This document shows, piece after piece, positions 1 through 5,515 of a stretch of 5,515 nt of DNA. A program made the translations under genes and the position numbers. Source of the stretch: Candidatus Pelagibacter sp. TMED165 (GTDB lineage: Bacteria > Pseudomonadota > Alphaproteobacteria > Pelagibacterales > Pelagibacteraceae); contig NHHO02000024.1 of the NCBI GenBank assembly GCA_002171035.2, positions 14,632 to 20,146 on the forward strand, written 5' to 3'. The notes under the pieces are model-generated. The model searched no databases. It saw only the letters and a program-made list of their open reading frames with translations, and had not been told where the DNA came from. Each line of letters opens with the position of its first letter. Position 1 is the stretch's first letter.

Positions 1-819
1 GAAGGCTTAGGCAATAAATTTTTAGCACATATACGGGAAGTTGATGCCATAGTTCATCTGGTAAGATGTTTCGACTCTGATAAAATAACGCATGTAAACT
101 CAGAGATAAATCCACTTAGTGATTTAGAGACAATCAGAACTGAAATTTTATTAGCTGATATAGATATAATTCAAAAAAAACTGGAAAAAGGAAAAAAAAA
201 ATTACTAAGCTCTAAAGAAATAATTTATTTAGATAAAAAATTAGAGTCTCTAAATTCAGGTAATGAGGTTTCAAGCGGCTCTCTTGAAGAAGAAAAATTT
301 ATATCAAGTTTAGGATTATTAAGCACAAAACCTAGAATAATAGTATGCAATGTAGATGAAAATAGCCTCTCTAAGGGCAATAAATATTCGGAAAGTGTAA
401 AAAATAAATTTAAAAATGAAAAAATTTTAATGATTTGTGCTGATATAGAAGACCAAATTATGAGTTTAGATAAACAAGAAAGAGAAACTTTTATGAAAGA
501 AATAGGACTAAATAAAACAGGGTTAAATCAATTAATCAAAGAAGGATATGAGCTTTTGAATCTTGACACATTCTTTACCTCTGGACCTGAAGAAAGTAGA
601 GCTTGGACAGTAAAAAAAAATACATTAGCGCCTGTAGCTGCAAGTGTAATCCATACTGATTTTGAAAAAAACTTTATTAGAGCAGAAGCTGTTACTTGTG
701 AGGATTTTATTAAATATGGTAGTGCAGAAAAATGTAAAGAAAATGGAAAATTAAGAATTGAAGGTAAAGATTATGTAGTAAAAGATGGAGATGTTTTATA
801 CTTCAGGATCAATCCTTGA
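1..819 (+). CDS. ychF: YchF/Obg-family ribosome-associated ATPase, 5'-truncated by window edge
   Basis: The frame is open from the first base to the TGA at 817-819 and gives 272 residues. The family is normally about 363-366 long, so roughly 90 N-terminal residues (P-loop and switch motifs) lie to the left of the window. The fragment starts at EGLGNKFLAHIREVDA, the segment that follows the G3 region in YchF. It continues through a lysine-rich helical/coiled-coil stretch (about residues 45-100, seemingly shorter than in E. coli) and the G4 motif NVDE (residues 117-120), which replaces the NKxD of true GTPases and fits the ATP preference known for YchF. The YchF hallmark FTSGPEESRAWTV follows, then a C-terminal TGS-like domain ending in [14 protein letters not shown]. 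Known family role: an ATPase that binds ribosomes and is linked to stress responses. The ATG at 430 is internal, not the start. The last 24 bases overlap the end of petC on the other strand, so there is no room for a separate intergenic terminator. Confidence 0.95.
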   Translation, partial: EGLGNKFLAHIREVDAIVHLVRCFDSDKITHVNSEINPLSDLETIRTEILLADIDIIQKKLEKGKKKLLSSKEIIYLDKKLESLNSGNEVSSGSLEEEKFISSLGLLSTKPRIIVCNVDENSLSKGNKYSESVKNKFKNEKILMICADIEDQIMSLDKQERETFMKEIGLNKTGLNQLIKEGYELLNLDTFFTSGPEESRAWTVKKNTLAPVAASVIHTDFEKNFIRAEAVTCEDFIKYGSAEKCKENGKLRIEGKDYVVKDGDVLYFRINP

Positions 820-1581
820 CCAAATTCGTTTCATACTCAAATAAACTAAAATAGTTAATAATATTAAATATATTAATACTTTAATTCCAGTTTTATGCCT
901 TTCTTCTAACTCTGGTTCTGCTGCCCAAGCTAAAAAAGTTGTAACATCTTTGGCCATTTGAGCTTCACTTGCATTAGTTCCATCAGAATATTCTACAATC
1001 CCTTCTGATAAGGGTTTTGACATTTTGATTTTGTTTCCACTCATATATTTATTGTAATAAACGCCATCATCTAAAATAAAGCCTTCTGGTTTTTCCTCAT
1101 ACCCCATTAGTATTGAATAAATATAGTTTGCTCCGCCTGACCTTGCCTTGACTAGCACTGACATATCTGGAGGATAAGCGCCGCCATTCGCTGCCATTGA
1201 GGCTTGTACGTTTGGATAAGGACTTACAAATCTATCAGACGGCCTACCTGGTCTTGTAAACATTTCGCCTTCGCTATTAGGTCCATCAGTGACTTCAAAA
1301 CTTGCTGAAATTGCTTTTACTTCCTCTTTTGAGAATTCTGGTCCCCCTTTTTCTCCTAAATTTCTATAGCTCAAGTACTGCATGGAGTGACAAGATGCAC
1401 AAACTTCTTTGTATACTTGAAATCCTCTTTGAAGAGATGCTCTGTCAAATTTTCCCGTAAGTCCTTTAAAGCTCCAATCAACTTTTAGCAAATCGACGGT
1501 CTCAGCCGATAAAGATGGTTTTATTGATAAAAAAGTTAATATTAAAATAGTAAATATTTTTCTGAAACTAAATTTTATCAT
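796..1581 (-). CDS. petC: Cytochrome c1 subunit of the cytochrome bc1 complex
   Basis: This 261-residue protein carries electrons from the Rieske centre to soluble or membrane cytochrome c on the periplasmic face of complex III. It has a Sec-type signal peptide (basic start, hydrophobic 9-20, probable cleavage after SLSA, residue 26). The covalent heme site CASCH is at 61-65, followed by [10 protein letters not shown]. The conserved [11 protein letters not shown] lies at 131-141, a likely axial methionine is M187 in KIKMSKPL, and one C-terminal anchor helix spans about 232-249 before a basic tail. It is a separate gene, not fused to cytochrome b as in the fbcH arrangement of some rhizobia. 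It is last in the petA-petB-petC operon. Its ATG (1579-1581) lies inside the end of petB, a 14-base overlap. An AAGGA sits only about 2 bases before the ATG, so translational coupling to petB is likely. Its stop (TAA, 798-796) lies within ychF. Confidence 0.96.
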   Translation of the reverse strand: MIKFSFRKIFTILILTFLSIKPSLSAETVDLLKVDWSFKGLTGKFDRASLQRGFQVYKEVCASCHSMQYLSYRNLGEKGGPEFSKEEVKAISASFEVTDGPNSEGEMFTRPGRPSDRFVSPYPNVQASMAANGGAYPPDMSVLVKARSGGANYIYSILMGYEEKPEGFILDDGVYYNKYMSGNKIKMSKPLSEGIVEYSDGTNASEAQMAKDVTTFLAWAAEPELEERHKTGIKVLIYLILLTILVYLSMKRIWSRIDPEV

Positions 1582-2827
1582 TATCCTTTTTTGCTAAAGA
1601 CGGTTCAGCAGGACTAGATAAAACTGGTTCTGATATACTCATGGGGATCGGATCAGTCTTTTCTAAAAAACCTACTACTGGTAAAACTACAATAAAATGT
1701 AAAAAATAATAAATAGTGCCTATTCTTGCAGAGAGTAAATATATGCCCTCAGCCGGCATTGCGCCCATATATCCTAACATCAAAACATCCAAAACAAATA
1801 TCCAATAAAATTGTCTATAGATAGGTCTAAATACTGCTGACCTTACCTTAGATGTATCTAGCCAAGGAAGTACAAAAAGAATAAAAATCGATCCAAACAT
1901 TAATATTACTCCACCTAATTTGTCAGGAACTGATCTCAAAATTGCATAAAAAGGGAGTAAATACCATTCAGGAACTATATGTGCAGGAGTTACTAATGGG
2001 TTTGCAGGAATATAATTATCTGAGTGACCTAACACATTAGGTGTAAAAAAAACAAAGCCGGCAAAAATTATCATGAAAACTAATAAAGCAAATGCATCCT
2101 TAATAGTTATGTAAGGATGAAAAGGTACGGTGTCTTTAGATGGTTTTTTAATATCTATTCCAACAGGATTATTATTTCCAGGGACGTGTAAAGCCCATAT
2201 ATGTAAAACTACTAAACCCAATATTAAAAATGGTATTAAATAATGCAAGCTAAAAAATCTATTTAAAGTCGGATTGTCAACTGAGTAAGCTCCCCAAAGC
2301 CAAATGGTTATACTTTCTCCTACAAGGGGTATGGCACTAAACAGATTGGTAATTACAGTAGCACCCCAAAAACTCATTTGTCCCCAAGGCAAAACATAAC
2401 CCAAAAATGCGGCTGCCATCATTAAAAGGTAAATCATTAAACCTATAATCCAAATTACTTCCCTTGGAGATTTGTAAGATCCGTAAAATAACGATCTTAA
2501 AATATGTATATAAACAGCTAAAAAGAACATAGAAGCGCCATTACTGTGAATATATCTTATCAACCATCCGTAATTAACATTTCTCATAATATGTTCGACA
2601 CTCTCAAAAGCTAAATCCGCATGCGCAACGTAGTGCATTGCTAAGACGATGCCTGTAATAATCTGAGTTAATAAACAAAAAGTCAAAATACCTCCAAACG
2701 TCCACCAATAATTTAAATTTTTGGGGGTTGGATAATCAGTTAAATGAGATGTTAGTGTTAATAAAGGAAGCCTATCATTAAACCATTTACCTAATTTTGA
2801 TTTTGGAACGTATTCTTGATCACTCAT
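1568..2827 (-). CDS. petB: Cytochrome b subunit of the cytochrome bc1 complex
   Basis: This 419-residue integral membrane protein is the catalytic core that oxidises ubiquinol at the Qo site and reduces quinone at Qi. The two b hemes are ligated by H94/H108 (helix B) and H195/H209 (helix D). Both pairs have 13 residues between them, the bc1/mitochondrial pattern; b6 has 14 in the second pair. Qo-site motifs are [19 protein letters not shown] (143-161) and PEWY (286-289). Eight membrane helices can be placed at roughly 43-65, 95-113, 126-146, 190-213, 244-262, 303-322, 340-358 and 370-388. The N-terminal [15 protein letters not shown] is typical. The hydrophilic tail of about 30 residues is rich in Pro, Ser and Lys and is encoded partly in the overlap with petC. 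The start is 4 bases after the petA stop. An AGGT about 8 bases before the ATG is the best Shine-Dalgarno-like site in this operon. The stop codon is TAG. Confidence 0.98.
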   Translation of the reverse strand: MSDQEYVPKSKLGKWFNDRLPLLTLTSHLTDYPTPKNLNYWWTFGGILTFCLLTQIITGIVLAMHYVAHADLAFESVEHIMRNVNYGWLIRYIHSNGASMFFLAVYIHILRSLFYGSYKSPREVIWIIGLMIYLLMMAAAFLGYVLPWGQMSFWGATVITNLFSAIPLVGESITIWLWGAYSVDNPTLNRFFSLHYLIPFLILGLVVLHIWALHVPGNNNPVGIDIKKPSKDTVPFHPYITIKDAFALLVFMIIFAGFVFFTPNVLGHSDNYIPANPLVTPAHIVPEWYLLPFYAILRSVPDKLGGVILMFGSIFILFVLPWLDTSKVRSAVFRPIYRQFYWIFVLDVLMLGYMGAMPAEGIYLLSARIGTIYYFLHFIVVLPVVGFLEKTDPIPMSISEPVLSSPAEPSLAKKDNDKI

Positions 2828-2831
2828 AATT

Positions 2832-3353
2832 TTAACCTATCTTAATTGTATTACTATCAACAAACTCGTATTTTGGTATTTCCATATTCTTAGGGGCAGG
2901 ACCTTTTCTTATTCTTCCTGAAACATCATAATGAGAACCATGACAAGGACAAAACCATCCATTAAAGTCTCCTTTATCTGATAAAGGAACACATCCTAAG
3001 TGTGTACAAACACCTAACATAACTAACCACTCGTCTTTGCCATTTTTTACCCTCTCTTCATCTTTTTCTGGATCCGGTAAATCTTTTAACGCTACAGCTC
3101 TTGCCTCTGAGATTTCTTCCTGAGTTCTTCTTTTTAAAAAAACTGGTTTTCCTCTCCATAAAACTGTAATTGATTTACCAGGTTCAACTTGACTAATATC
3201 AACCTCGGTGGTTGCTAAAGCTAATTGAGCCTTATCAGGATTCATTTGATCTATTAAGGGCCAAATAACAGATCCTATTCCCACTGCCCCAACTGTATAG
3301 CTGGCGGTAAATAAAAAATCTCTTCTATTTGTTTTATCTTCTTGTTTGCTCAT
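2832..3353 (-). CDS. petA: Rieske iron-sulfur subunit of the cytochrome bc1 complex
   Basis: This 173-residue [2Fe-2S] protein takes the first electron from ubiquinol at the Qo site and passes it to cytochrome c1. The N-terminus carries a twin-arginine signal (NRRDFLF, residues 9-15) followed by a hydrophobic helix (about 14-34) that normally stays as an uncleaved membrane anchor, so export should use the Tat system. Box I is CTHLGC (116-121) and box II is CPCHGSHYD (135-143). Predicted cluster ligands are C116, H118, C135 and H138, with a disulfide between C121 and C137. The tail [13 protein letters not shown] is also typical. It is the first gene of petA-petB-petC. The ATG is the first possible start after an in-frame TAG at 3362-3360. 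No Shine-Dalgarno sequence is visible before it, only A/T-rich sequence. Confidence 0.97.
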   Translation of the reverse strand: MSKQEDKTNRRDFLFTASYTVGAVGIGSVIWPLIDQMNPDKAQLALATTEVDISQVEPGKSITVLWRGKPVFLKRRTQEEISEARAVALKDLPDPEKDEERVKNGKDEWLVMLGVCTHLGCVPLSDKGDFNGWFCPCHGSHYDVSGRIRKGPAPKNMEIPKYEFVDSNTIKIG

Positions 3354-3440
3354 AGTTAACTATTTAGTATTAATAATTAATTAAATAAGACTAATTTTTA
3401 AACTTTACTAGGGTCAGAATGACACATAATTTAATCATTA
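3354..3440. promoter_or_regulatory. Divergent intergenic control region between petA and trmL
   Basis: These 87 bases are the only sizeable non-coding DNA in the window and must hold the start signals for petABC (leftward) and probably for trmL-hemF-greA (rightward). The part near petA is almost pure A/T and includes the palindrome TTAATTAA (3377-3384). The part near trmL holds the only G/C-richer patch, TAGGGTCAGAATGACAC (3409-3425). For the rightward unit, CATAAT (3425-3430) could be a -10 box with a weak TTTACT (3404-3409) 15 bases upstream. That would give a very short leader before the ATG at 3441. For the leftward unit I see A/T-rich -10-like hexamers but no convincing -35. No known repressor operator or riboswitch was recognised. 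The regulatory role rests on position; the exact boxes are guesses. Confidence 0.5.
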
Positions 3441-3893
3441 ATGATACATATTGCTCTTTATAAACCAGATATACCTCAAAATACAGCTTCAATAGTCAGG
3501 CTAGCAGCTTGTTTAAACCTCAAAGTCCACATTATCGAACCTTGTGGATTCAATATAAACGACTCAAGATTTAAAAGAGTGGTAATGGATTATACTAAAC
3601 TTACAAAAATTATTAGGTATCAAGACTTTGAACAATTTAAAAATAGTAACTTAAAATCTAGAATAATTTTAATGACTACAAAAGCTAAAAAAGATTATTA
3701 CAAGTTTAAATTCAAAAAAGATGATATTCTTCTTTTTGGCAGGGAAAGTGCTGGGGTACCTCCAGAAATACATAAAAAATTATTTATCAAATTAAAAGTG
3801 CCCTTGAGTAGAAAGGCAAGATCACTTAATGTAGCTATAGCTGCTGCGATTGTAAGTGCCGAAGCTATGAGACAAAATAATTATTTTAAATGA
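3441..3893 (+). CDS. trmL: SPOUT-class tRNA 2'-O-methyltransferase, TrmL-like
   Basis: This 150-residue protein matches TrmL in length (E. coli about 157) and layout. TrmL methylates the 2'-O of the wobble nucleotide 34 in certain tRNA-Leu species using S-adenosylmethionine and works as a knotted dimer. Visible motifs are ALYKPDIPQNTASIVRLAA near the N-terminus (motif 1), HIIEPCGF and VVMDY as in TrmL, ILLFGRESAGVPPEI (about 94-108, motif 2) and VPLSRKARSLNVAIAAAIV (about 120-138, motif 3, forming the cofactor knot). Motif 1 reads NTAS where the family usually has NTGN/NTGT, so a normally present glycine is alanine. The ATG is the first possible start because an in-frame TAA lies at 3432-3434. 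There is no Shine-Dalgarno sequence. The stop overlaps the hemF start as ATGA. The TrmL assignment over other SpoU-like enzymes is good; the tRNA target is inferred from the family. Confidence 0.9.
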   Translation: MIHIALYKPDIPQNTASIVRLAACLNLKVHIIEPCGFNINDSRFKRVVMDYTKLTKIIRYQDFEQFKNSNLKSRIILMTTKAKKDYYKFKFKKDDILLFGRESAGVPPEIHKKLFIKLKVPLSRKARSLNVAIAAAIVSAEAMRQNNYFK

Positions 3894-4741
3894 AATATCA
3901 AGCAAAACATAAAAAACAACTAGCAAGTAATTGGTTTAAATTTTTACAAGAACAAATTTGTAATCAGTTTCAAATTTTAGAAAAAGAATTATCAAAAAGT
4001 AAGGGTAGGAAATTAAAAAAATTTATAAAAAAAGAATGGAAAAAAAGTAGTGACGATGAAGGTGGTGGAACATCTTATATCTTAAGTAACGGAGAAATTT
4101 TTGATAAAGTTGGAGTTAATCAATCTACTGTTTCTGGAAAATTTCCTAAAATATTTAGATCAAAAATACCTGGAGCTAATAAAGATGGAAAATTTTGGGC
4201 ATCAGGGATCTCTATTGTAGCTCACATGAAAAATCCAAAAATGCCTGCCTTGCATTTTAATACTAGATATATTGTTACTTCAGAAGAATGGTTTGGTGGT
4301 GGTATAGATATGACACCTAGTTTTGTAGATAAAAGAGAAGAAAATATATTTCACAGTCAATTAAGAAAAGTATGTGTGAAGAATGGAAAAAACTATTACA
4401 AATATAAAAAATGGTGTGACAACTACTTCTATCTAAAACATAGAAAAGAACCTAGAGGTATAGGTGGAATTTTTTTTGATTATGAAAAAAAAAATTGGAA
4501 CAAAAATTTTAAATTTGTAAGAGATTTAGGTATAACTTTTATTAATATAGCAAAAAATGTTATAAATAATAAAAAAAATAGAGTTTGGATTGATAAAGAT
4601 AAAAATAACCAATTATATAAAAGAGGAAGGTATGTTGAATTTAATCTTTTATATGATAGAGGAACAAAATTCGGATTAAATTCTGGAGGTAACATAGAGT
4701 CCATCTTAATGTCTTTGCCTCCTTTAGCTAAATGGAAATAA
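3890..4741 (+). CDS. hemF: Oxygen-dependent coproporphyrinogen III oxidase
   Basis: HemF oxidatively decarboxylates coproporphyrinogen III to protoporphyrinogen IX in the cytoplasm using O2, a late step of heme synthesis. The 283 residues show the family blocks in order: GGGTSYILSNGEIFDKVGVN (58-77), FWASGISIVAH (102-112), LHFNTRY (121-127), WFGGGIDMTPSF (134-145), FHSQLRK (154-160), YKKWCDNYFYLKHRKEPRGI (172-191), GRYVEFNLLYDRGTKFGL (246-263) and ESILMSLPPLAKWK (270-283). Candidate conserved polar residues are H112, H122, D140, H155 and H184. It ends straight after the PPLAKW block, lacking the roughly 25-residue tail of E. coli HemF, as alphaproteobacterial versions also appear to do. The usual VHG after GVN reads VSG here (81-83). 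The protein is strongly lysine-rich, and the gene contains an A10 run (4485-4494). It starts by ATGA overlap with trmL without a Shine-Dalgarno sequence, suggesting coupled translation, and ends 1 base before greA. It implies aerobic heme synthesis. Confidence 0.96.
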   Translation: MKYQAKHKKQLASNWFKFLQEQICNQFQILEKELSKSKGRKLKKFIKKEWKKSSDDEGGGTSYILSNGEIFDKVGVNQSTVSGKFPKIFRSKIPGANKDGKFWASGISIVAHMKNPKMPALHFNTRYIVTSEEWFGGGIDMTPSFVDKREENIFHSQLRKVCVKNGKNYYKYKKWCDNYFYLKHRKEPRGIGGIFFDYEKKNWNKNFKFVRDLGITFINIAKNVINNKKNRVWIDKDKNNQLYKRGRYVEFNLLYDRGTKFGLNSGGNIESILMSLPPLAKWK

Positions 4742-4742
4742 A

Positions 4743-5219
4743 ATGGAAAAAGAACCAATAACTGTCAGAGGCTTAGAAAATTTAAAGTCTGAATTAGATG
4801 AATTAAAAAATATAAAAAGGCCTAAGATAGTTGCCGCGATAGCAGAAGCAAGATCTCATGGAGACTTAAAAGAAAATGCAGAATATCATGCTGCTAAGGA
4901 ACAACAGGCACAAATGGAAAGTAGAGTAATAGAAATTAATGATATTATTGCTAGAGCAAATGTTATTGATGTTACTAAGATTGATAATGCTGGAAATGTT
5001 ATTTTTGGTTCAACTGTAACTTTAAAAGATTTAAAGGAAAAAAAGACGATGACTTATAAGATTGTAGGCAAAGATGAAGCAAATATTAAAGAAAATTTAA
5101 TTTTTTTTAAATCACCTATAGGAAAATCGCTCATTGGTAAAACTGTTGGCGATATAACTGTTGTCGAAACTCCTTCTGGAGAAAAAACTTTTGAAATTTT
5201 GGATGTTAAATATATTTAA
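4743..5219 (+). CDS. greA: Transcription elongation factor GreA
   Basis: GreA enters the secondary channel of RNA polymerase and stimulates cleavage of backtracked RNA, rescuing stalled complexes. At 158 residues it has the standard length. The N-terminal coiled coil (about 1-75) contains KRPKIVAAIAEARSHGDLKENAEYHAA, nearly identical in pattern to E. coli, with the acidic tip residues D41 and E44 that hold the catalytic metal. The C-terminal globular domain includes NVIFGSTVTL, YKIVGKDEAN, the block SPIGKSLIGK and the final FEILDVKYI. The ATG lies one base after the hemF stop. GGAA at 4734-4737, inside the end of hemF, is a reasonable ribosome binding site. It is the last gene of trmL-hemF-greA, and its TAA (5217-5219) overlaps the stop of the convergent gene on the minus strand. 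No hairpin plus T-tract terminator is seen after it. Confidence 0.97.
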   Translation: MEKEPITVRGLENLKSELDELKNIKRPKIVAAIAEARSHGDLKENAEYHAAKEQQAQMESRVIEINDIIARANVIDVTKIDNAGNVIFGSTVTLKDLKEKKTMTYKIVGKDEANIKENLIFFKSPIGKSLIGKTVGDITVVETPSGEKTFEILDVKYI

Positions 5220-5515
5220 TTTTTTAATTTTGTAACAATAGAGGAAGCTTCTTTTTTTTCTAAATAAAAATTATTATCTACCCATGATTTTTCTAATTCG
5301 TTAAGCGCTATTCCAATTTTGTTACCATTTACTAAACCTTGTTTAATAACAAATTGGCCATTGTATGGAAAATCTGGAATAGTTATTTTATTGATTTCCT
5401 CTAGTTTTTTTAAAAAAAGCTTTAAACTAAATTTTTTTTCCAAACAAAAAATTAAATATAATAATCTTTTTATGTTATGCTTTTTTAAGTGGTAAATATT
5501 TTTTTTTAAATTTTT
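5216..5515 (-). CDS. cca: Probable CCA-adding tRNA nucleotidyltransferase, C-terminal part, cut by window edge
   Basis: The minus-strand frame is open from the right edge to a TAA at 5218-5216, giving 99 codons. A TTG at 5443-5441 could be mistaken for a start, but reading continues upstream through NIKRLLYLIFCLEKKF with no stop, so this is the 3' end of a longer gene. The segment IPDFPYNGQFVIKQGLVNGNKIG, followed by ALNELEKSWVDNNF, matches the C-terminal pattern of alphaproteobacterial class II CCA-adding/poly(A) polymerase proteins (FP-xxG-x-D-ll-xxG-xx-G-xx-vG-xx-l--le-xW). The upstream RLLYLIF stretch resembles their preceding helical region. These enzymes add or repair the 3' CCA of tRNA with CTP and ATP. 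The nucleotidyltransferase domain (GxGxxR and DxD motifs) would lie outside the window, so CCA addition versus poly(A) activity cannot be told apart. It converges on greA with a 4-base overlap. Confidence 0.75.
   Translation of the reverse strand, partial: KNLKKNIYHLKKHNIKRLLYLIFCLEKKFSLKLFLKKLEEINKITIPDFPYNGQFVIKQGLVNGNKIGIALNELEKSWVDNNFYLEKKEASSIVTKLKN

Noticed and set aside
430..819. A separate 129-residue gene starting at the ATG at 430
   Set aside because: The same frame is open to base 1 and encodes continuous YchF sequence, including the NVDE motif upstream; 430 is an internal methionine.
3377..3384. TTAATTAA palindrome as a regulator operator
   Set aside because: It sits in nearly pure A/T sequence where such palindromes arise by chance, and it matches no operator I can name.
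4480..4758. 92-codon minus-strand open frame rich in Phe, Leu and Ile, opposite the end of hemF
   Set aside because: It lies antisense to clearly conserved hemF blocks. Its hydrophobic make-up is what the reverse strand of Lys/Asn-rich A/T-heavy coding gives, and it matches no family I know.
5170..5181. CTCC-TTCT-GGAG hairpin near the end of greA, as a terminator for either convergent gene
   Set aside because: The stem is only 4 base pairs, it lies inside greA coding sequence, it is followed by A rather than T on the plus strand, and there are only three T after it on the minus strand.
5216..5443. A free-standing 75-residue small protein starting with TTG
   Set aside because: The frame continues to the window edge without a stop, and the sequence matches the tail of a CCA-adding enzyme, so it is a truncated larger gene.
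1..5515. Mobile elements, CRISPR arrays, tRNA or rRNA genes, phage or defence genes, or a new multi-gene system
   Set aside because: Every stretch except the 87-base gap is covered by recognisable housekeeping genes. I saw no direct repeats, terminal inverted repeats, integrase-like proteins or tRNA-like folds.

Overview
This window reads as an ordinary, very compact stretch of housekeeping chromosome from an AT-rich aerobic alphaproteobacterium. A Pelagibacterales (SAR11)-like organism is my best guess. The reasons are strong A/T bias with many A and T homopolymer runs, lysine/asparagine-rich proteins, almost no non-coding DNA (about 92 of 5515 bases lie outside genes), a mitochondrial-type three-subunit cytochrome bc1 operon, and a SpoU-type methyltransferase plus hemF divergent from petABC, a neighbourhood I associate with alphaproteobacteria. 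The species-level guess is inference; no marker RNA gene is present.

Layout: (1) 1-819, plus strand: the C-terminal three quarters of the ribosome-associated P-loop ATPase YchF, cut by the left edge. (2) 796-3353, minus strand: petA-petB-petC (Rieske protein, cytochrome b, cytochrome c1), tightly packed, with petB and petC overlapping and petC running 24 bases into the end of ychF. (3) 3354-3440: the only real intergenic space, lying between two divergent transcription units. (4) 3441-5219, plus strand: trmL-hemF-greA, joined by a 4-base overlap and a 1-base gap. (5) 5216-5515, minus strand: the C-terminal end of a probable CCA-adding tRNA nucleotidyltransferase, cut by the right edge and sharing a TTAA with the end of greA.

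Functionally, the bc1 complex oxidises ubiquinol and reduces cytochrome c in the inner membrane. It needs three hemes (two b, one c1), and the divergent hemF encodes an oxygen-dependent step of heme synthesis. The other genes belong to tRNA maturation (trmL, cca), transcript elongation (greA) and translation-associated ATP hydrolysis (ychF).

I found no mobile element, CRISPR array, tRNA, rRNA, toxin-antitoxin or defence gene, and nothing that looks like an undescribed system. The points worth a second look are small: antisense overlaps at both convergent junctions, the single shared control region, and a few residue substitutions in otherwise conserved motifs.
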